Assembly: GCA_023400055.1 (NCBI GenBank)
Contig: JAEXFN010000055.1
Location: forward strand, 57,420-121,419
Reading direction: 5' to 3'
DNA from: Bacillota bacterium
Lineage (GTDB): Bacteria; Bacillota; UBA4882; UBA8346
Length of the DNA stretch: 64,000 nucleotides
The notes under the pieces were generated by a model. That model worked only from the letters and a program-made list of their open reading frames with translations, did no database searches and was not told the origin of the DNA. Positions within the stretch are counted from its first letter, which is position 1. Every line of letters begins with the position of its first letter. Made by a program: the position numbers and the translations under genes. Positions 17,392-25,388 of the stretch are shown piece after piece.

Positions 17392-18414
17392 TTACGGTTG
17401 ATGGCACGAATTTCTGATGACGAGTGACGTTTCTAAAAAAATCCGCCGGGGAGTCGGATCGCCGTTGATTACTTCCAACAGGCGTTCCACCGCCAGTTTG
17501 CCTTTCTCATAACCCGATTGCCGGACCGTAGTCAAAGGCGGATGAGTGAATCTGGCCGCAAAGATGTCGTCAAATCCCATGACCGAAATATCATGGCCCG
17601 GTTGATAGCCCGCCACGCGCAGAGCATCCAGCGCGCCGATGGCCACCAGATCATTAAAGGCAAAAAACGCGGTCGTCTCGGGGACATTGGCCAAGATCTC
17701 CTTCACGCTCTGGGCACCGACATTTGAAAGCGGAATTTCACTGGTGGTAATCAAGTTTTCAGCCACCGAAATGCCATGATTGGCCAAGGCCTGACGATAA
17801 CCCTCGAGACGGTAATAGCCGGATGCGACTTTAATCGGGCAGCCAATGAAAGCGATCTTTTTATGGCCCAATTGGATCAGGTATTCGGTCGCTTGTTTCG
17901 CCGCCTTGAAATCGTCGATCTCTACCTGATTGAAGATGTCGCTCCCGATCAGCCGGCACAGCATCACAAAGGGAAAGCTGTTTTCATTCAGTTTCATGAG
18001 TTCGTAGTCGTTTTGCTGGGCACTGACGATAATGACGCCGTCTACTTGTTCTTGCTGAAATAAGTTGATACATGAGTCTTTTTCCGAGGTTACAATCAGC
18101 AAATTCATTTTTCCCCTGGCTGAAGCGTCCACTGCGCCGCGCAGGATGTCGAGATAAAAGGGGTTGCTGAACACATATTCATCGGGTCGCGGGATCACCA
18201 AGCCGATGGCCCCGGCATGACCTTTAAAAAAATTCCGCGCTTTCTCACTGGGTTTGAAATCGGTCTGAATCAGTAACTGTTTGATCCTTTCCCGCGTCTC
18301 ATCCGAGATTCCGGGATTATTATTCATGACTCGCGAGATAGTCGAGGGCGAAACGCCCGCCATCCGTGCCAAATCCCTAATGGTCAGCCTTTTATTACCG
18401 GATTCTTTATACAA
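17392..18414 (-). CDS. LacI-family regulator of the sugar-acid operon
   Basis: A 340-aa regulator: helix-turn-helix LTIRDLARMAGVSPSTISRVM at the start, hinge helix near FKPSEKARNF, then a sugar-binding-like sensor ending in 'FTHPPLTTVRQSG'. The frame opens with TTG at 18441, but GGAGG lies 7 bp before the TTG at 18414, which I take as the start. A near-consensus promoter sits upstream with an operator at +1, so the gene is likely autoregulated. Operators of the same type upstream of the importer and of the transketolase genes point to a regulon of these three units. Confidence 0.9.
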   Translation of the reverse strand: MYKESGNKRLTIRDLARMAGVSPSTISRVMNNNPGISDETRERIKQLLIQTDFKPSEKARNFFKGHAGAIGLVIPRPDEYVFSNPFYLDILRGAVDASARGKMNLLIVTSEKDSCINLFQQEQVDGVIIVSAQQNDYELMKLNENSFPFVMLCRLIGSDIFNQVEIDDFKAAKQATEYLIQLGHKKIAFIGCPIKVASGYYRLEGYRQALANHGISVAENLITTSEIPLSNVGAQSVKEILANVPETTAFFAFNDLVAIGALDALRVAGYQPGHDISVMGFDDIFAARFTHPPLTTVRQSGYEKGKLAVERLLEVINGDPTPRRIFLETSLVIRNSCHQP

Positions 18415-18466
18415 CCAATTGCCTCCATCTTTGATTTTCAAGTATATTAATTGCAGTCGTCGTTAT

Positions 18467-18478
18467 GCAACCGTTTGC
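18467..18478. promoter_or_regulatory. LacI-family operator at the regulator's own promoter
   Basis: GCAACCGTTTGC, an almost perfect palindrome, placed directly downstream of the -10 box at 18486-18491. A further half-like match, GAAAACGGTTGCG, is at 18621-18633. Confidence 0.65.
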
Positions 18479-18485
18479 TAAGAAC

Positions 18486-18514
18486 ATTGTAGATCACCGT
18501 CCTGGAAAAGTCAA
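18486..18514 (-). promoter_or_regulatory. Sigma-70 promoter of the LacI gene
   Basis: TTGACT (18509-18514) and TACAAT (18486-18491) on the minus strand with a 17-bp spacer, one of the best promoters in the window. Confidence 0.8.
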
Positions 18515-18903
18515 CGAAATATTCCTCCTTTGTTTTTAAAAATAATAGGAGGTCAAAAATGGCATTTCATTGACTTTCTTCCGTGTTAGAACGCTCGTAA
18601 CAATCCGGTATTAAGTTTTGGAAAACGGTTGCGAATAGCGATCCATTTCGTTCCATCACCCTCACCCGAAAAGCGCCGGAGCATCAAACGAAGCAATAAA
18701 TCGCATTATCAGGCCCCGCCAGGTATACGCAGCCATTAAACTAAAGCTGCCTCCCGGAACGGTCGACCAGTGCTCGATACTTGTCAAAACGCGCTTCCCC
18801 CATCAGGGAGACGGATCCGTCCGGGCGGAAATTGTTCCAAACCTCCCGGAATTAATTCAGTCCGCGGCGGGAGTGGAGCCCTCATGTCAGTTATACTCCT
18901 CGG
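18515..18903. other. Intergenic stretch without a recognised gene
   Basis: Apart from the half-operator at 18621-18633 I see no convincing ORF, RNA gene or hairpin here. Short ORFs in the stretch lack ribosome sites. Confidence 0.5.
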
Positions 18904-19290
18904 TCCTTTAGGGACAATCGTCATCCCTCTAGGGATGAGACATGTCCGTGTTAGGGACGGTCTTCGCCCCTAAAAGGACCAGCGCATCCTTGTCAGGTAC
19001 ACCATGATCCTTGTTAGGTATGGTCTTCGTCCTTGTAAGGTACGTCATGGTCCTTTCATAGGACGCGACCATCCCTGCTTCCCCAAAGACCATCCCTACA
19101 TCCCCAAGGCTTGGAGAAGCTGATCCGAGGCTTCAAGATGCAGGACCAAGGTTTGAAAATGCATGATTAATCTTTGGCACTAGATGACCAAGGCTTGAAG
19201 AAGCATCGCCGAAGGCCGGAGATGCTTCTTCGAATCTTGAAGAACCATCCCCGACTGCCAGCCCCACTTCCCCACTCCGGGAGAAACAGC
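18904..19290. repeat. Intergenic 21-bp tandem array B
   Basis: Units step by 20-22 bp (18904, 18924, 18945, 18987, 19008, 19030, 19051, 19072, 19093), then continue at 21 bp in a second sequence type (GGAGAAGCTGATCCGAGG, CAAGATGCAGGACCAAGG, GAAAATGCATGATTAATC, and so on) to about 19290. The left half (TCCTTGTTAGGTATGG type) is very similar to array C. Left-half units like TCCCTGCTTCCCCAAAGA are near reverse complements of right-half units. It fills the gap up to the LUD-domain gene. Confidence 0.8.
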
Positions 19291-19295
19291 GGGGA

Positions 19296-19940
19296 TCAAT
19301 AACCCAGTGATTTGCCGACGATGATCACTTTGATGCGGTCCTTGACGAACTGCCGCTTGATCACCACGAAATCATTGCAGATTCTGGCCGGGCTTTGACA
19401 GTCCACACAGTAGCCCAGGGAAGCGCAAGGCGTGTTCTTGCCCAAGCGTTTGGCGTCCAGCGGCGCCGCAAGGTTTCTGGCCCGCCGTTCCGCCTCGGCC
19501 AGGTCCCCGACGATCTTATTGATCCCAGCCACCACGATCACCTGATCCGGCCCATACAGCAACGCCGCAACCCGGCTGCCGTTGCCGTCGATGTTGTAAA
19601 GCTCGCCCGCCTCGGTCAGGGCGTTGGTGCTGCACAAAAAGGTGTTCGCGCTGAAGCTGCGCCGGTATAGCTCTTTTTTAGCGGCGGCCGTAATTCCGGA
19701 GCGGTACTTGTCGAGAAAATCGTACGTTCCGTCGCGCAGCAGATCGATGACGCCGGTTTCGAAAAGGGTCATCGAATCGCCCACCGCCACCGTCGCTCGC
19801 GCAGGGATCCATTCCTTGATCTTGGCTCGCAGTTGGATCTCATCGGCGACATAAAAGCCGCCCATCTGGTGTTTCTCCAAATTGGCGATGGTTCTCGCCA
19901 CTCGTTTTTCGATGGTCCAGTCCGTCTGGTTATCCGCCAA
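19296..19940 (-). CDS. LUD-domain protein (LutC/YkgG-like, DUF162)
   Basis: A 214-aa protein of the LUD family, known from lactate-utilisation proteins LutB and LutC. Signature parts are VAVGDSMTLFETG, LCSTNALTEAGELYNIDG and the nucleotide-like GPDQVIVVAGINKIV. A cysteine cluster (Cys-x6-Cys-x2-Cys-x6-Cys in TPCASLGYCVDCQSPARICN) near residue 175-190 could bind a metal or Fe-S cluster. The start is TTG at 19940, with GGGAGG 8 bp upstream. It stands alone between a terminator and array B; no lutA or lutB partner is nearby, so its function is unknown. Confidence 0.85.
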   Translation of the reverse strand: MADNQTDWTIEKRVARTIANLEKHQMGGFYVADEIQLRAKIKEWIPARATVAVGDSMTLFETGVIDLLRDGTYDFLDKYRSGITAAAKKELYRRSFSANTFLCSTNALTEAGELYNIDGNGSRVAALLYGPDQVIVVAGINKIVGDLAEAERRARNLAAPLDAKRLGKNTPCASLGYCVDCQSPARICNDFVVIKRQFVKDRIKVIIVGKSLGY

Positions 19941-20100
19941 CGGTCATGCCTCCCGTTCGGTGTCAGCGCTGAAAGCGCACTCGCATCCCCGAAATAATTT
20001 ATCGCTAGAATCATTCGACTTGTCGAACGGTTTCTCCTTGCACGGCCGGCCGTTTCGATCATTGCCGGTTTTCCAGGCCATGATCATCCGCATCGATAAA

Positions 20101-20144
20101 ATAAACGGACCCATCCGCTCATCATGCCGGGTGGGTCCGTTTAT
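20101..20144 (-). terminator. Terminator of the hexuronate operon
   Basis: ATAAACGGACCCA and TGGGTCCGTTTAT form a 13-bp perfect stem, followed on the minus strand by TTTAT. It lies 31 bp after the stop of the enolase-superfamily gene and marks the end of the operon that starts at 29908. Confidence 0.85.
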
Positions 20145-20174
20145 CCGTGAAACAACTTACATGCCGTTGGGCAA

Positions 20175-21293
20175 TCATGCTTCGAGCACTTTATAGGAAG
20201 CGCATTGCCGCTCGATCAGCTCCCAATCCAGTTCGGCCCCGATGCCGGGCCTCTCCGGAACGGTGATCATCCCCTGCTCATCGATGGGCAGCGCGCCGCG
20301 CATCGGCAGTTGGAAGTCGCTCTCCGGCACGAAATACTCGAAGTATTCGCAATTGCGGATGGCGCACGACACATGCAGGTTGACGATGTCCATGTAATTC
20401 ATGGTGGTGGTATGAATCTCACAGCGCAGTCCGAACGACTCCGCCAGGTGAGCGATTTTCAGGGTTCCGGTGATGCCGTTTTTCCAGGAGACGTCGGCGC
20501 GGACGATATCCGCGGCGTGCTGGGCAATGGACTGGGCCACTCCCCAGTGGCAGCCCCGGGTCGTTTCGGTGGCCGCGACCGGGATATCCAGGATCCGGCA
20601 CAATTCCTGGTACTTATACAATTCGAAGTCGCGGAAAGGTTCCTCGAACCAGCGGTAATTCAACCGTTCCAATTGCCGGCCGATGGTGACCGCCTCATCC
20701 AGGCTGTACTCGGCCACCGGATCGGTCATGAGTGTGAAGTCGGGACCCACCGCGTCGCGCACCGCCTGGTGCACCTGGAGATCCACCGCTATCGGCCCGG
20801 GCGGGTGCGCTTTGTAGGCTTTGATCCCCTTGGACTGATAATATAAGGCTTCCTGGACATACTCGGCGACATTTTGGTGGAAAAGGCCGCTGGCGTAGAC
20901 CGGCAGCTGGTTCCGGTAAGCCCCCAGGTATTTGTACAGCGGCAGCCCGGCCGCCTGGGCCGCGATATCCCACAACGCCACGTCCACCGGCCCGGTCAGA
21001 TAAACCGGGAAAAAGCAGAGATGGCGGTCGATGTTCCAGAGTTCCTGCCAGATGGCTTCCCGATCGTAAGGGTCCCGCCCGATCAGGATCGGCGCCACAT
21101 TCTCCTGCAGGTAAGCCTCGGTCACCGCGCCCGAACGCGCCGCCAGCGCGGTGGCGATCCCGGCGATGCCGCTATCGGTGGTCAGTTTCACGACCACCAC
21201 GTCCCAAGGCATGCCGCTCTTGCCCTGGCGCTTTTCGTCGAACAGACACTGGTCGCGCCGGACCCACCAGGTTTCAAATTTGATAATTTTCAT
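20175..21293 (-). CDS. Enolase-superfamily sugar-acid dehydratase or isomerase (mandelate racemase/MLE type)
   Basis: A 372-aa two-domain enzyme with capping domain and (beta/alpha)7-barrel. The probable general base is Lys161 (KAYKAHP), the metal ligands are Asp191 (MTDP), Glu217 or Glu218 (WFEEPF) and Glu243 (AATETT), and His294 (CEIHTTT) is the other acid/base. The metal set is complete, so it should be active. Family members dehydrate or isomerise sugar acids such as galactarate, galactarolactone or mannonate; the substrate here is unknown. The ATG at 21293 has GAGGAG 7 bp upstream; the frame extends to 21365 without one. It is the last gene of the hexuronate operon, after the importer permeases. 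Confidence 0.87.
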   Translation of the reverse strand: MKIIKFETWWVRRDQCLFDEKRQGKSGMPWDVVVVKLTTDSGIAGIATALAARSGAVTEAYLQENVAPILIGRDPYDREAIWQELWNIDRHLCFFPVYLTGPVDVALWDIAAQAAGLPLYKYLGAYRNQLPVYASGLFHQNVAEYVQEALYYQSKGIKAYKAHPPGPIAVDLQVHQAVRDAVGPDFTLMTDPVAEYSLDEAVTIGRQLERLNYRWFEEPFRDFELYKYQELCRILDIPVAATETTRGCHWGVAQSIAQHAADIVRADVSWKNGITGTLKIAHLAESFGLRCEIHTTTMNYMDIVNLHVSCAIRNCEYFEYFVPESDFQLPMRGALPIDEQGMITVPERPGIGAELDWELIERQCASYKVLEA

Positions 21294-21371
21294 CGTTTGC
21301 TCCTCATATCCCTGATATCCCGCGACGGTTGCGCTCCGATCGGATCGCGCCGACCCGCCCGGCAACCGTCT

Positions 21372-22214
21372 TCAGCCTTTCAAGGCCCCTTCCATCAAGC
21401 CTTTTTCAATAAAGTATTTCTGCATGCTCAGGAAGACCGCCAGCAGCGGAATCAATGACAAAGTAATCACCGAGCAGAGCGTCCCGTATTGCCAGGAGGA
21501 GGCCTCGTCGCGCAGGAAGGTGATTCCCACCGCCAAGGTTTGCGCCGCCGGCGAACTCGACAGGGTCCGGGCGAACATGAACTCGCCCCAGACATTGATG
21601 AAGGTGAAGATCATCACCACCGCCAGGCCCGGACGGGCCAGGGGCAGCATGATCTTGGACCAGATCTGATAAAAGTTGCAGCCGTCGATCATGCCCGATT
21701 CGGCGATCTCGTTGGGAATGTTGATGAAGATGCCCCGCATTACGAAGATCGACATCGGCAGATTGATGGCGATATACGGCAAAATCAAGCCGGGATGGGT
21801 ATTAACCAAGCCCAGGCGGTTTTCCATGATATAGATCGGAATCAAGTAAATCGCATACGGCAACGTGAGGATGATCATCACAAACAGCAGGTAGACGTTC
21901 TTGCCGAAAAACGTCAATTTGCCGAAGGCGTAACCCATCATCGCGCTCAAGAGCATGGTTCCGCCGACGCTCCATAGGGTGATCGAAACCGTGTTGACGA
22001 AGAAGTTGATGACCTCCTTCATCTGCGTCAAAACCCGAACGTAATGCGTCAGAGTGATCCGGCTCGGCAGGATAATCATCCGACTGGAATAAATCTCTTT
22101 GTCCAATTTCAGCGAAGTGAGCACCGTCCATAGAAACGGCACCAGAAAGACGAAAGCAATGACGATCAAACAGGCGAACAAAAAAGCCCGGGCGATCGTG
22201 AGCGGTTTTTTCAC
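21372..22214 (-). CDS. Sugar ABC transporter permease, MalG type (hexuronate operon)
   Basis: A 280-aa membrane protein with six hydrophobic segments and EAA loop EIAESGMIDGCNFYQ...LPLARPG. GTG 22214 has GGAGGG 7 bp upstream; the ATG at 22232 overlaps the previous stop and would put that ribosome site inside the gene. It follows the MalF partner by 14 bp. Confidence 0.92.
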   Translation of the reverse strand: MKKPLTIARAFLFACLIVIAFVFLVPFLWTVLTSLKLDKEIYSSRMIILPSRITLTHYVRVLTQMKEVINFFVNTVSITLWSVGGTMLLSAMMGYAFGKLTFFGKNVYLLFVMIILTLPYAIYLIPIYIMENRLGLVNTHPGLILPYIAINLPMSIFVMRGIFINIPNEIAESGMIDGCNFYQIWSKIMLPLARPGLAVVMIFTFINVWGEFMFARTLSSSPAAQTLAVGITFLRDEASSWQYGTLCSVITLSLIPLLAVFLSMQKYFIEKGLMEGALKG

Positions 22215-22228
22215 GGCGCAGCCCTCCT

Positions 22229-23158
22229 TCATTCCGTGCGACTCAGTTTCAGGTTCAAAAACGATAGCAGTAAAATGATGGCCGCCATGACGTACGCCAT
22301 CGCCGAAGCATAGCCGATCTCATAAAACTTGAAGGCGTTTTCCCAGGTGTACTGATACAGGACCAGCGTCGCGGTTCCCGGCCCGCCCTGGGTCATGATA
22401 AACGGTTGTTCGAAAACTTTGATCGATTGAATGATCGACCAGATGCCGCAGATTACGAAGGTCTCGCGCAGGTTGGGCAGGATCACCTTGAGGATCTTCT
22501 GCCATTCCGAAGCCCCGTCCACCGTGGCCGCCTCATACAGTTCCTTGGGAATGCTCTGGAGTCCCGCCAGGTACAGCACCACCAGCATGCCCATGTACTT
22601 CCAGAGGCTGACCCCGACCAAGCTGAGCATGGCCCACTGGGAATCGCCCAGCCAGTTCTTGGCCAGGAATCCCAAGTGCAAAAAATCGCTCAGGAAGAAA
22701 TTGAGCAGGCCGTAATTCTCATTGAGAATCCATTGGAAGACGATCCCGCTCAAGGATAACGGGATCACCACCGGCAGGAAGATCGACGTCCGGAAGAAGC
22801 CCGACCACGGCAGCTTCTTGTCGAGAATAATCGCGATCACCAGGGACAGCACCATGATCAGCGCGAAAAAGATCACGCTGAAGAACATGGTGTTCCCGAA
22901 GGCCACCATGAATGAACTGTCGGACAGCATCTTGGTGAAGTTCTCCAATCCGGCGAAGGTCGGCTTGGGATCGAAAGCGAAGTTATACTTGCAAAAACTC
23001 AAATACAACGAATTAAACAGCGGATAGATCATGAAAACGAAAATGAAGATGAAACCGGGCATCAGAAAGAAGTAACCGGGAATCTGCCCTTTCAGCCATT
23101 GCCGGACCGCATGGTTTTGGGGCTGAATCATTAATGCTTCTGACGGGGTTTTGTTCAA
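22229..23158 (-). CDS. Sugar ABC transporter permease, MalF type (hexuronate operon)
   Basis: A 309-aa permease; EAA loop LYEAATVDGASEW...LPNL near residue 220 and strongly hydrophobic helices. TTG 23158 is chosen because GGGAGGG lies 6 bp upstream; the open frame reaches back to 23197 without a ribosome site. It is followed immediately by the MalG-type gene and preceded by the binding protein (69 bp). Confidence 0.92.
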   Translation of the reverse strand: MNKTPSEALMIQPQNHAVRQWLKGQIPGYFFLMPGFIFIFVFMIYPLFNSLYLSFCKYNFAFDPKPTFAGLENFTKMLSDSSFMVAFGNTMFFSVIFFALIMVLSLVIAIILDKKLPWSGFFRTSIFLPVVIPLSLSGIVFQWILNENYGLLNFFLSDFLHLGFLAKNWLGDSQWAMLSLVGVSLWKYMGMLVVLYLAGLQSIPKELYEAATVDGASEWQKILKVILPNLRETFVICGIWSIIQSIKVFEQPFIMTQGGPGTATLVLYQYTWENAFKFYEIGYASAMAYVMAAIILLLSFLNLKLSRTE

Positions 23159-23227
23159 AATAATCCCTCCCGGGTGTGGAACGGCAATCGGGGGCATTCG
23201 GAAACGCCCCCGATCCCGTCCGCAGTT

Positions 23228-24517
23228 TTAATCTTTCAAACCGACCGTTTGATCCAGGGAATCAATGGTCTTTTTCAAGGTACTCAGGGTTTCGTCGACC
23301 GTTTGTTTATCGGTCAGGCATTTTTGGATCTCGACCTGCATGGCCCGTTCCAGCTTGTTCCAATCTTTGTACAGCGGGAAAGTAGCGCTCTTATTGACCG
23401 TGTCCAGGACCATTTTCCATTGCGGCGAGAGCGCCTGTTTGTAATGGGCGGCGATCGGCGACATCTTGCCGAACTTATTCATGGCGTACAGCTGAAAGTC
23501 CCGCGCCAGCAGTTCCTCTTTGATGAATTGTTTCGCCAGGGCCTGCTCCGGAGACGTCCTGGGGATGACGATTCCCTGCGTGTACAGGAACGAACCGTGT
23601 TTGTCGGTGCCCGGGATGGGGATGACGCTGACATTGTCGGCGCCCAGCAGTTCGCCGGCTTCCACCCAGCGGGAAGCGGCGCTCAGGTGCATCGCCACCT
23701 TGCCGGCTTTAAAATTGGTGCGGCCGGCGTCCATATCGGCGAAGGTGTCCACCGGAGTATAGCCGTCCTTGACCAACTTCTGCCAACTGGTCAGCAAAGC
23801 CTTGGCCTGTTTGCTGGTAAAATCGACCGTCCGTTTATTGGACTCGTAAAAGCTGCCTTTGAGTCCCTGCAGGCAAGCCAGATAGGAATGGGCCATGAAA
23901 TTGACGCCCCAGTCGATGGAGAGCCCGGTCTGGACCACCTTCCCGTTCTCGACGATGGTCGCTTTCTTGGCGAACTCCGCCAGCTCATTCCAGTCCTTCG
24001 GCGTGAGGACATTGCCGTTTTTGTCAACCAGCCCGGCGTTTTTCATCAGTTTCTTATTGACCACGATGAACATGACCTCGCCCAGCATCGGGATCATGTA
24101 CTGGTGGCCGCCGATATTGCCCAGCTTGAGAATGGACGGGACAAAGTCGGACTTCTTCACACTCTTGTCAAAGAACCCGGAGTCGAAATTGATGATGTAA
24201 TTTTGGGCCGCAAAGATGACCGCCTGGGCCGGGAGCGGCCCGATAACCAGATCGCAATTGGTTTTGTTTTGGGACCATTGTAAAATGTAAGTGGTAGCGT
24301 CGGAGTTGTCAACCTTGTCGAAGCTGACCTTCACCCCGGGGTGGGTCTTCATGAAGTGGTCGGCGGCCTCATTCAGTTGGTATTTGCCGAAAAACCAGGC
24401 CTGAGCGCTGATCCGCAATTCCTTCTGCTGGGCCGCCAGACCGAAGGAGCCAAAAACCGCGCAAAGCATTGCCAGGCATAAAACTGTGACCATCATCCGG
24501 ATCCGATTCTGTTTCAT
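23228..24517 (-). CDS. Extracellular sugar-binding protein (hexuronate operon)
   Basis: A 429-aa solute-binding protein with signal peptide 1-30 (cleavage after GLAA, no lipobox). ATG 24517 has GGGAGG 9 bp upstream; the frame extends to 24673 into the preceding SDR gene but without start signals. Motifs MKTHPGVKVSFDKV and CDLVIGPLPAQAV are typical of CUT1 binding proteins. Being in an operon with glucuronate isomerase, its ligand is probably a uronate-containing oligosaccharide. Confidence 0.9.
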   Translation of the reverse strand: MKQNRIRMMVTVLCLAMLCAVFGSFGLAAQQKELRISAQAWFFGKYQLNEAADHFMKTHPGVKVSFDKVDNSDATTYILQWSQNKTNCDLVIGPLPAQAVIFAAQNYIINFDSGFFDKSVKKSDFVPSILKLGNIGGHQYMIPMLGEVMFIVVNKKLMKNAGLVDKNGNVLTPKDWNELAEFAKKATIVENGKVVQTGLSIDWGVNFMAHSYLACLQGLKGSFYESNKRTVDFTSKQAKALLTSWQKLVKDGYTPVDTFADMDAGRTNFKAGKVAMHLSAASRWVEAGELLGADNVSVIPIPGTDKHGSFLYTQGIVIPRTSPEQALAKQFIKEELLARDFQLYAMNKFGKMSPIAAHYKQALSPQWKMVLDTVNKSATFPLYKDWNKLERAMQVEIQKCLTDKQTVDETLSTLKKTIDSLDQTVGLKD

Positions 24518-24582
24518 GTCTACATACCTCCCTTTATTTTGTTCGGCTTTTTTTCGCCGAATTTTACACGTAAATATTTCCG

Positions 24583-25353
24583 CTAAAACCCGATTAAAGC
24601 GCCGCCATCCACCGGGAGGACCACCCCGTTGATGAAGCTCGCGGCCGGCGAAGCCAGGTAAACCGCGGTCCAACCGATATCTTCGGACTGACCGAACTTG
24701 GCCATCGGCGTCCGGCCCAGGATCTTCTGGGTTCGGACTTCATCGCCGTCGATCGCCTGATGCAGCATGGGCGTGTCAATCCAGCCCGGGGCGATCCCGT
24801 TCACCCGGATGCCGTCCTTAGAGATCTCGGTCGCCAGCGTCCGTATCATGCCGAGGTACCCCGATTTGGCGCAGGAATAAGCGATCACATAGGGCGCGCC
24901 CATGAAAGCGGACATTGATGTCTGAAAAAGGATGCTTCCTTTTCTTTTGGCCTTCATATACGGCACGACGGCACGGGTCAGGGCAAAGGCCCCCATGACG
25001 TGAACGTCCATGACCTTCCGGAAATCGGCGTCGGTCGTCTCCTCAAGCGGTTTTTTGCAATGGACTCCGGCGTTATTCACCAGGATGGAAACCTCGCCAA
25101 ACTTCCGGGTCACTTCTTTGATGAAAGCGTCCGCCTGGTCCGTCGCGCTGACGTCAAAGCGCATATAATGCGTTTGCGAGCCCAGTTCGGCACAGACTTT
25201 GTCGCCGATGGCCGCATCCTCCAGGCCCACCACGATGACTTCGGCGCCGGCGTCGACAAAACACTCGGCGATCGACCGTCCCAGACCGGTGGTGGCGCCG
25301 GTAATCAGCGCTCTTTCACCACGTAAACTGAACATTTCCTGATAGTTCTTCAT
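24583..25353 (-). CDS. Short-chain dehydrogenase, copy 1 of a tandem pair
   Basis: A 256-aa SDR with TGATTGLG at 18-25, NNAG near 93-96 and catalytic Ser146, Tyr159, Lys163. It is about four-fifths identical to the next gene (copy 2), including the ribosome-site context AACGAGGTGCA, so the pair arose by tandem duplication. The family look is gluconate 5-dehydrogenase/KduD-like. In this operon the reductase normally needed between UxaC and UxaA (tagaturonate or fructuronate reductase, UxaB/UxuB) is missing, and SDR-type fructuronate reductases are known in Bacillus, so one or both copies may take that role; this is inference. Confidence 0.88.
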   Translation of the reverse strand: MKNYQEMFSLRGERALITGATTGLGRSIAECFVDAGAEVIVVGLEDAAIGDKVCAELGSQTHYMRFDVSATDQADAFIKEVTRKFGEVSILVNNAGVHCKKPLEETTDADFRKVMDVHVMGAFALTRAVVPYMKAKRKGSILFQTSMSAFMGAPYVIAYSCAKSGYLGMIRTLATEISKDGIRVNGIAPGWIDTPMLHQAIDGDEVRTQKILGRTPMAKFGQSEDIGWTAVYLASPAASFINGVVLPVDGGALIGF

Positions 25354-25388
25354 TGCTGCACCTCGTTATCGATAATCGCTATTGATTG

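Noticed and set aside
18904..19290. CRISPR array
   Set aside because: Repeats are 21 bp, contiguous and degenerate, without unique spacers of constant length, and there are no cas genes.
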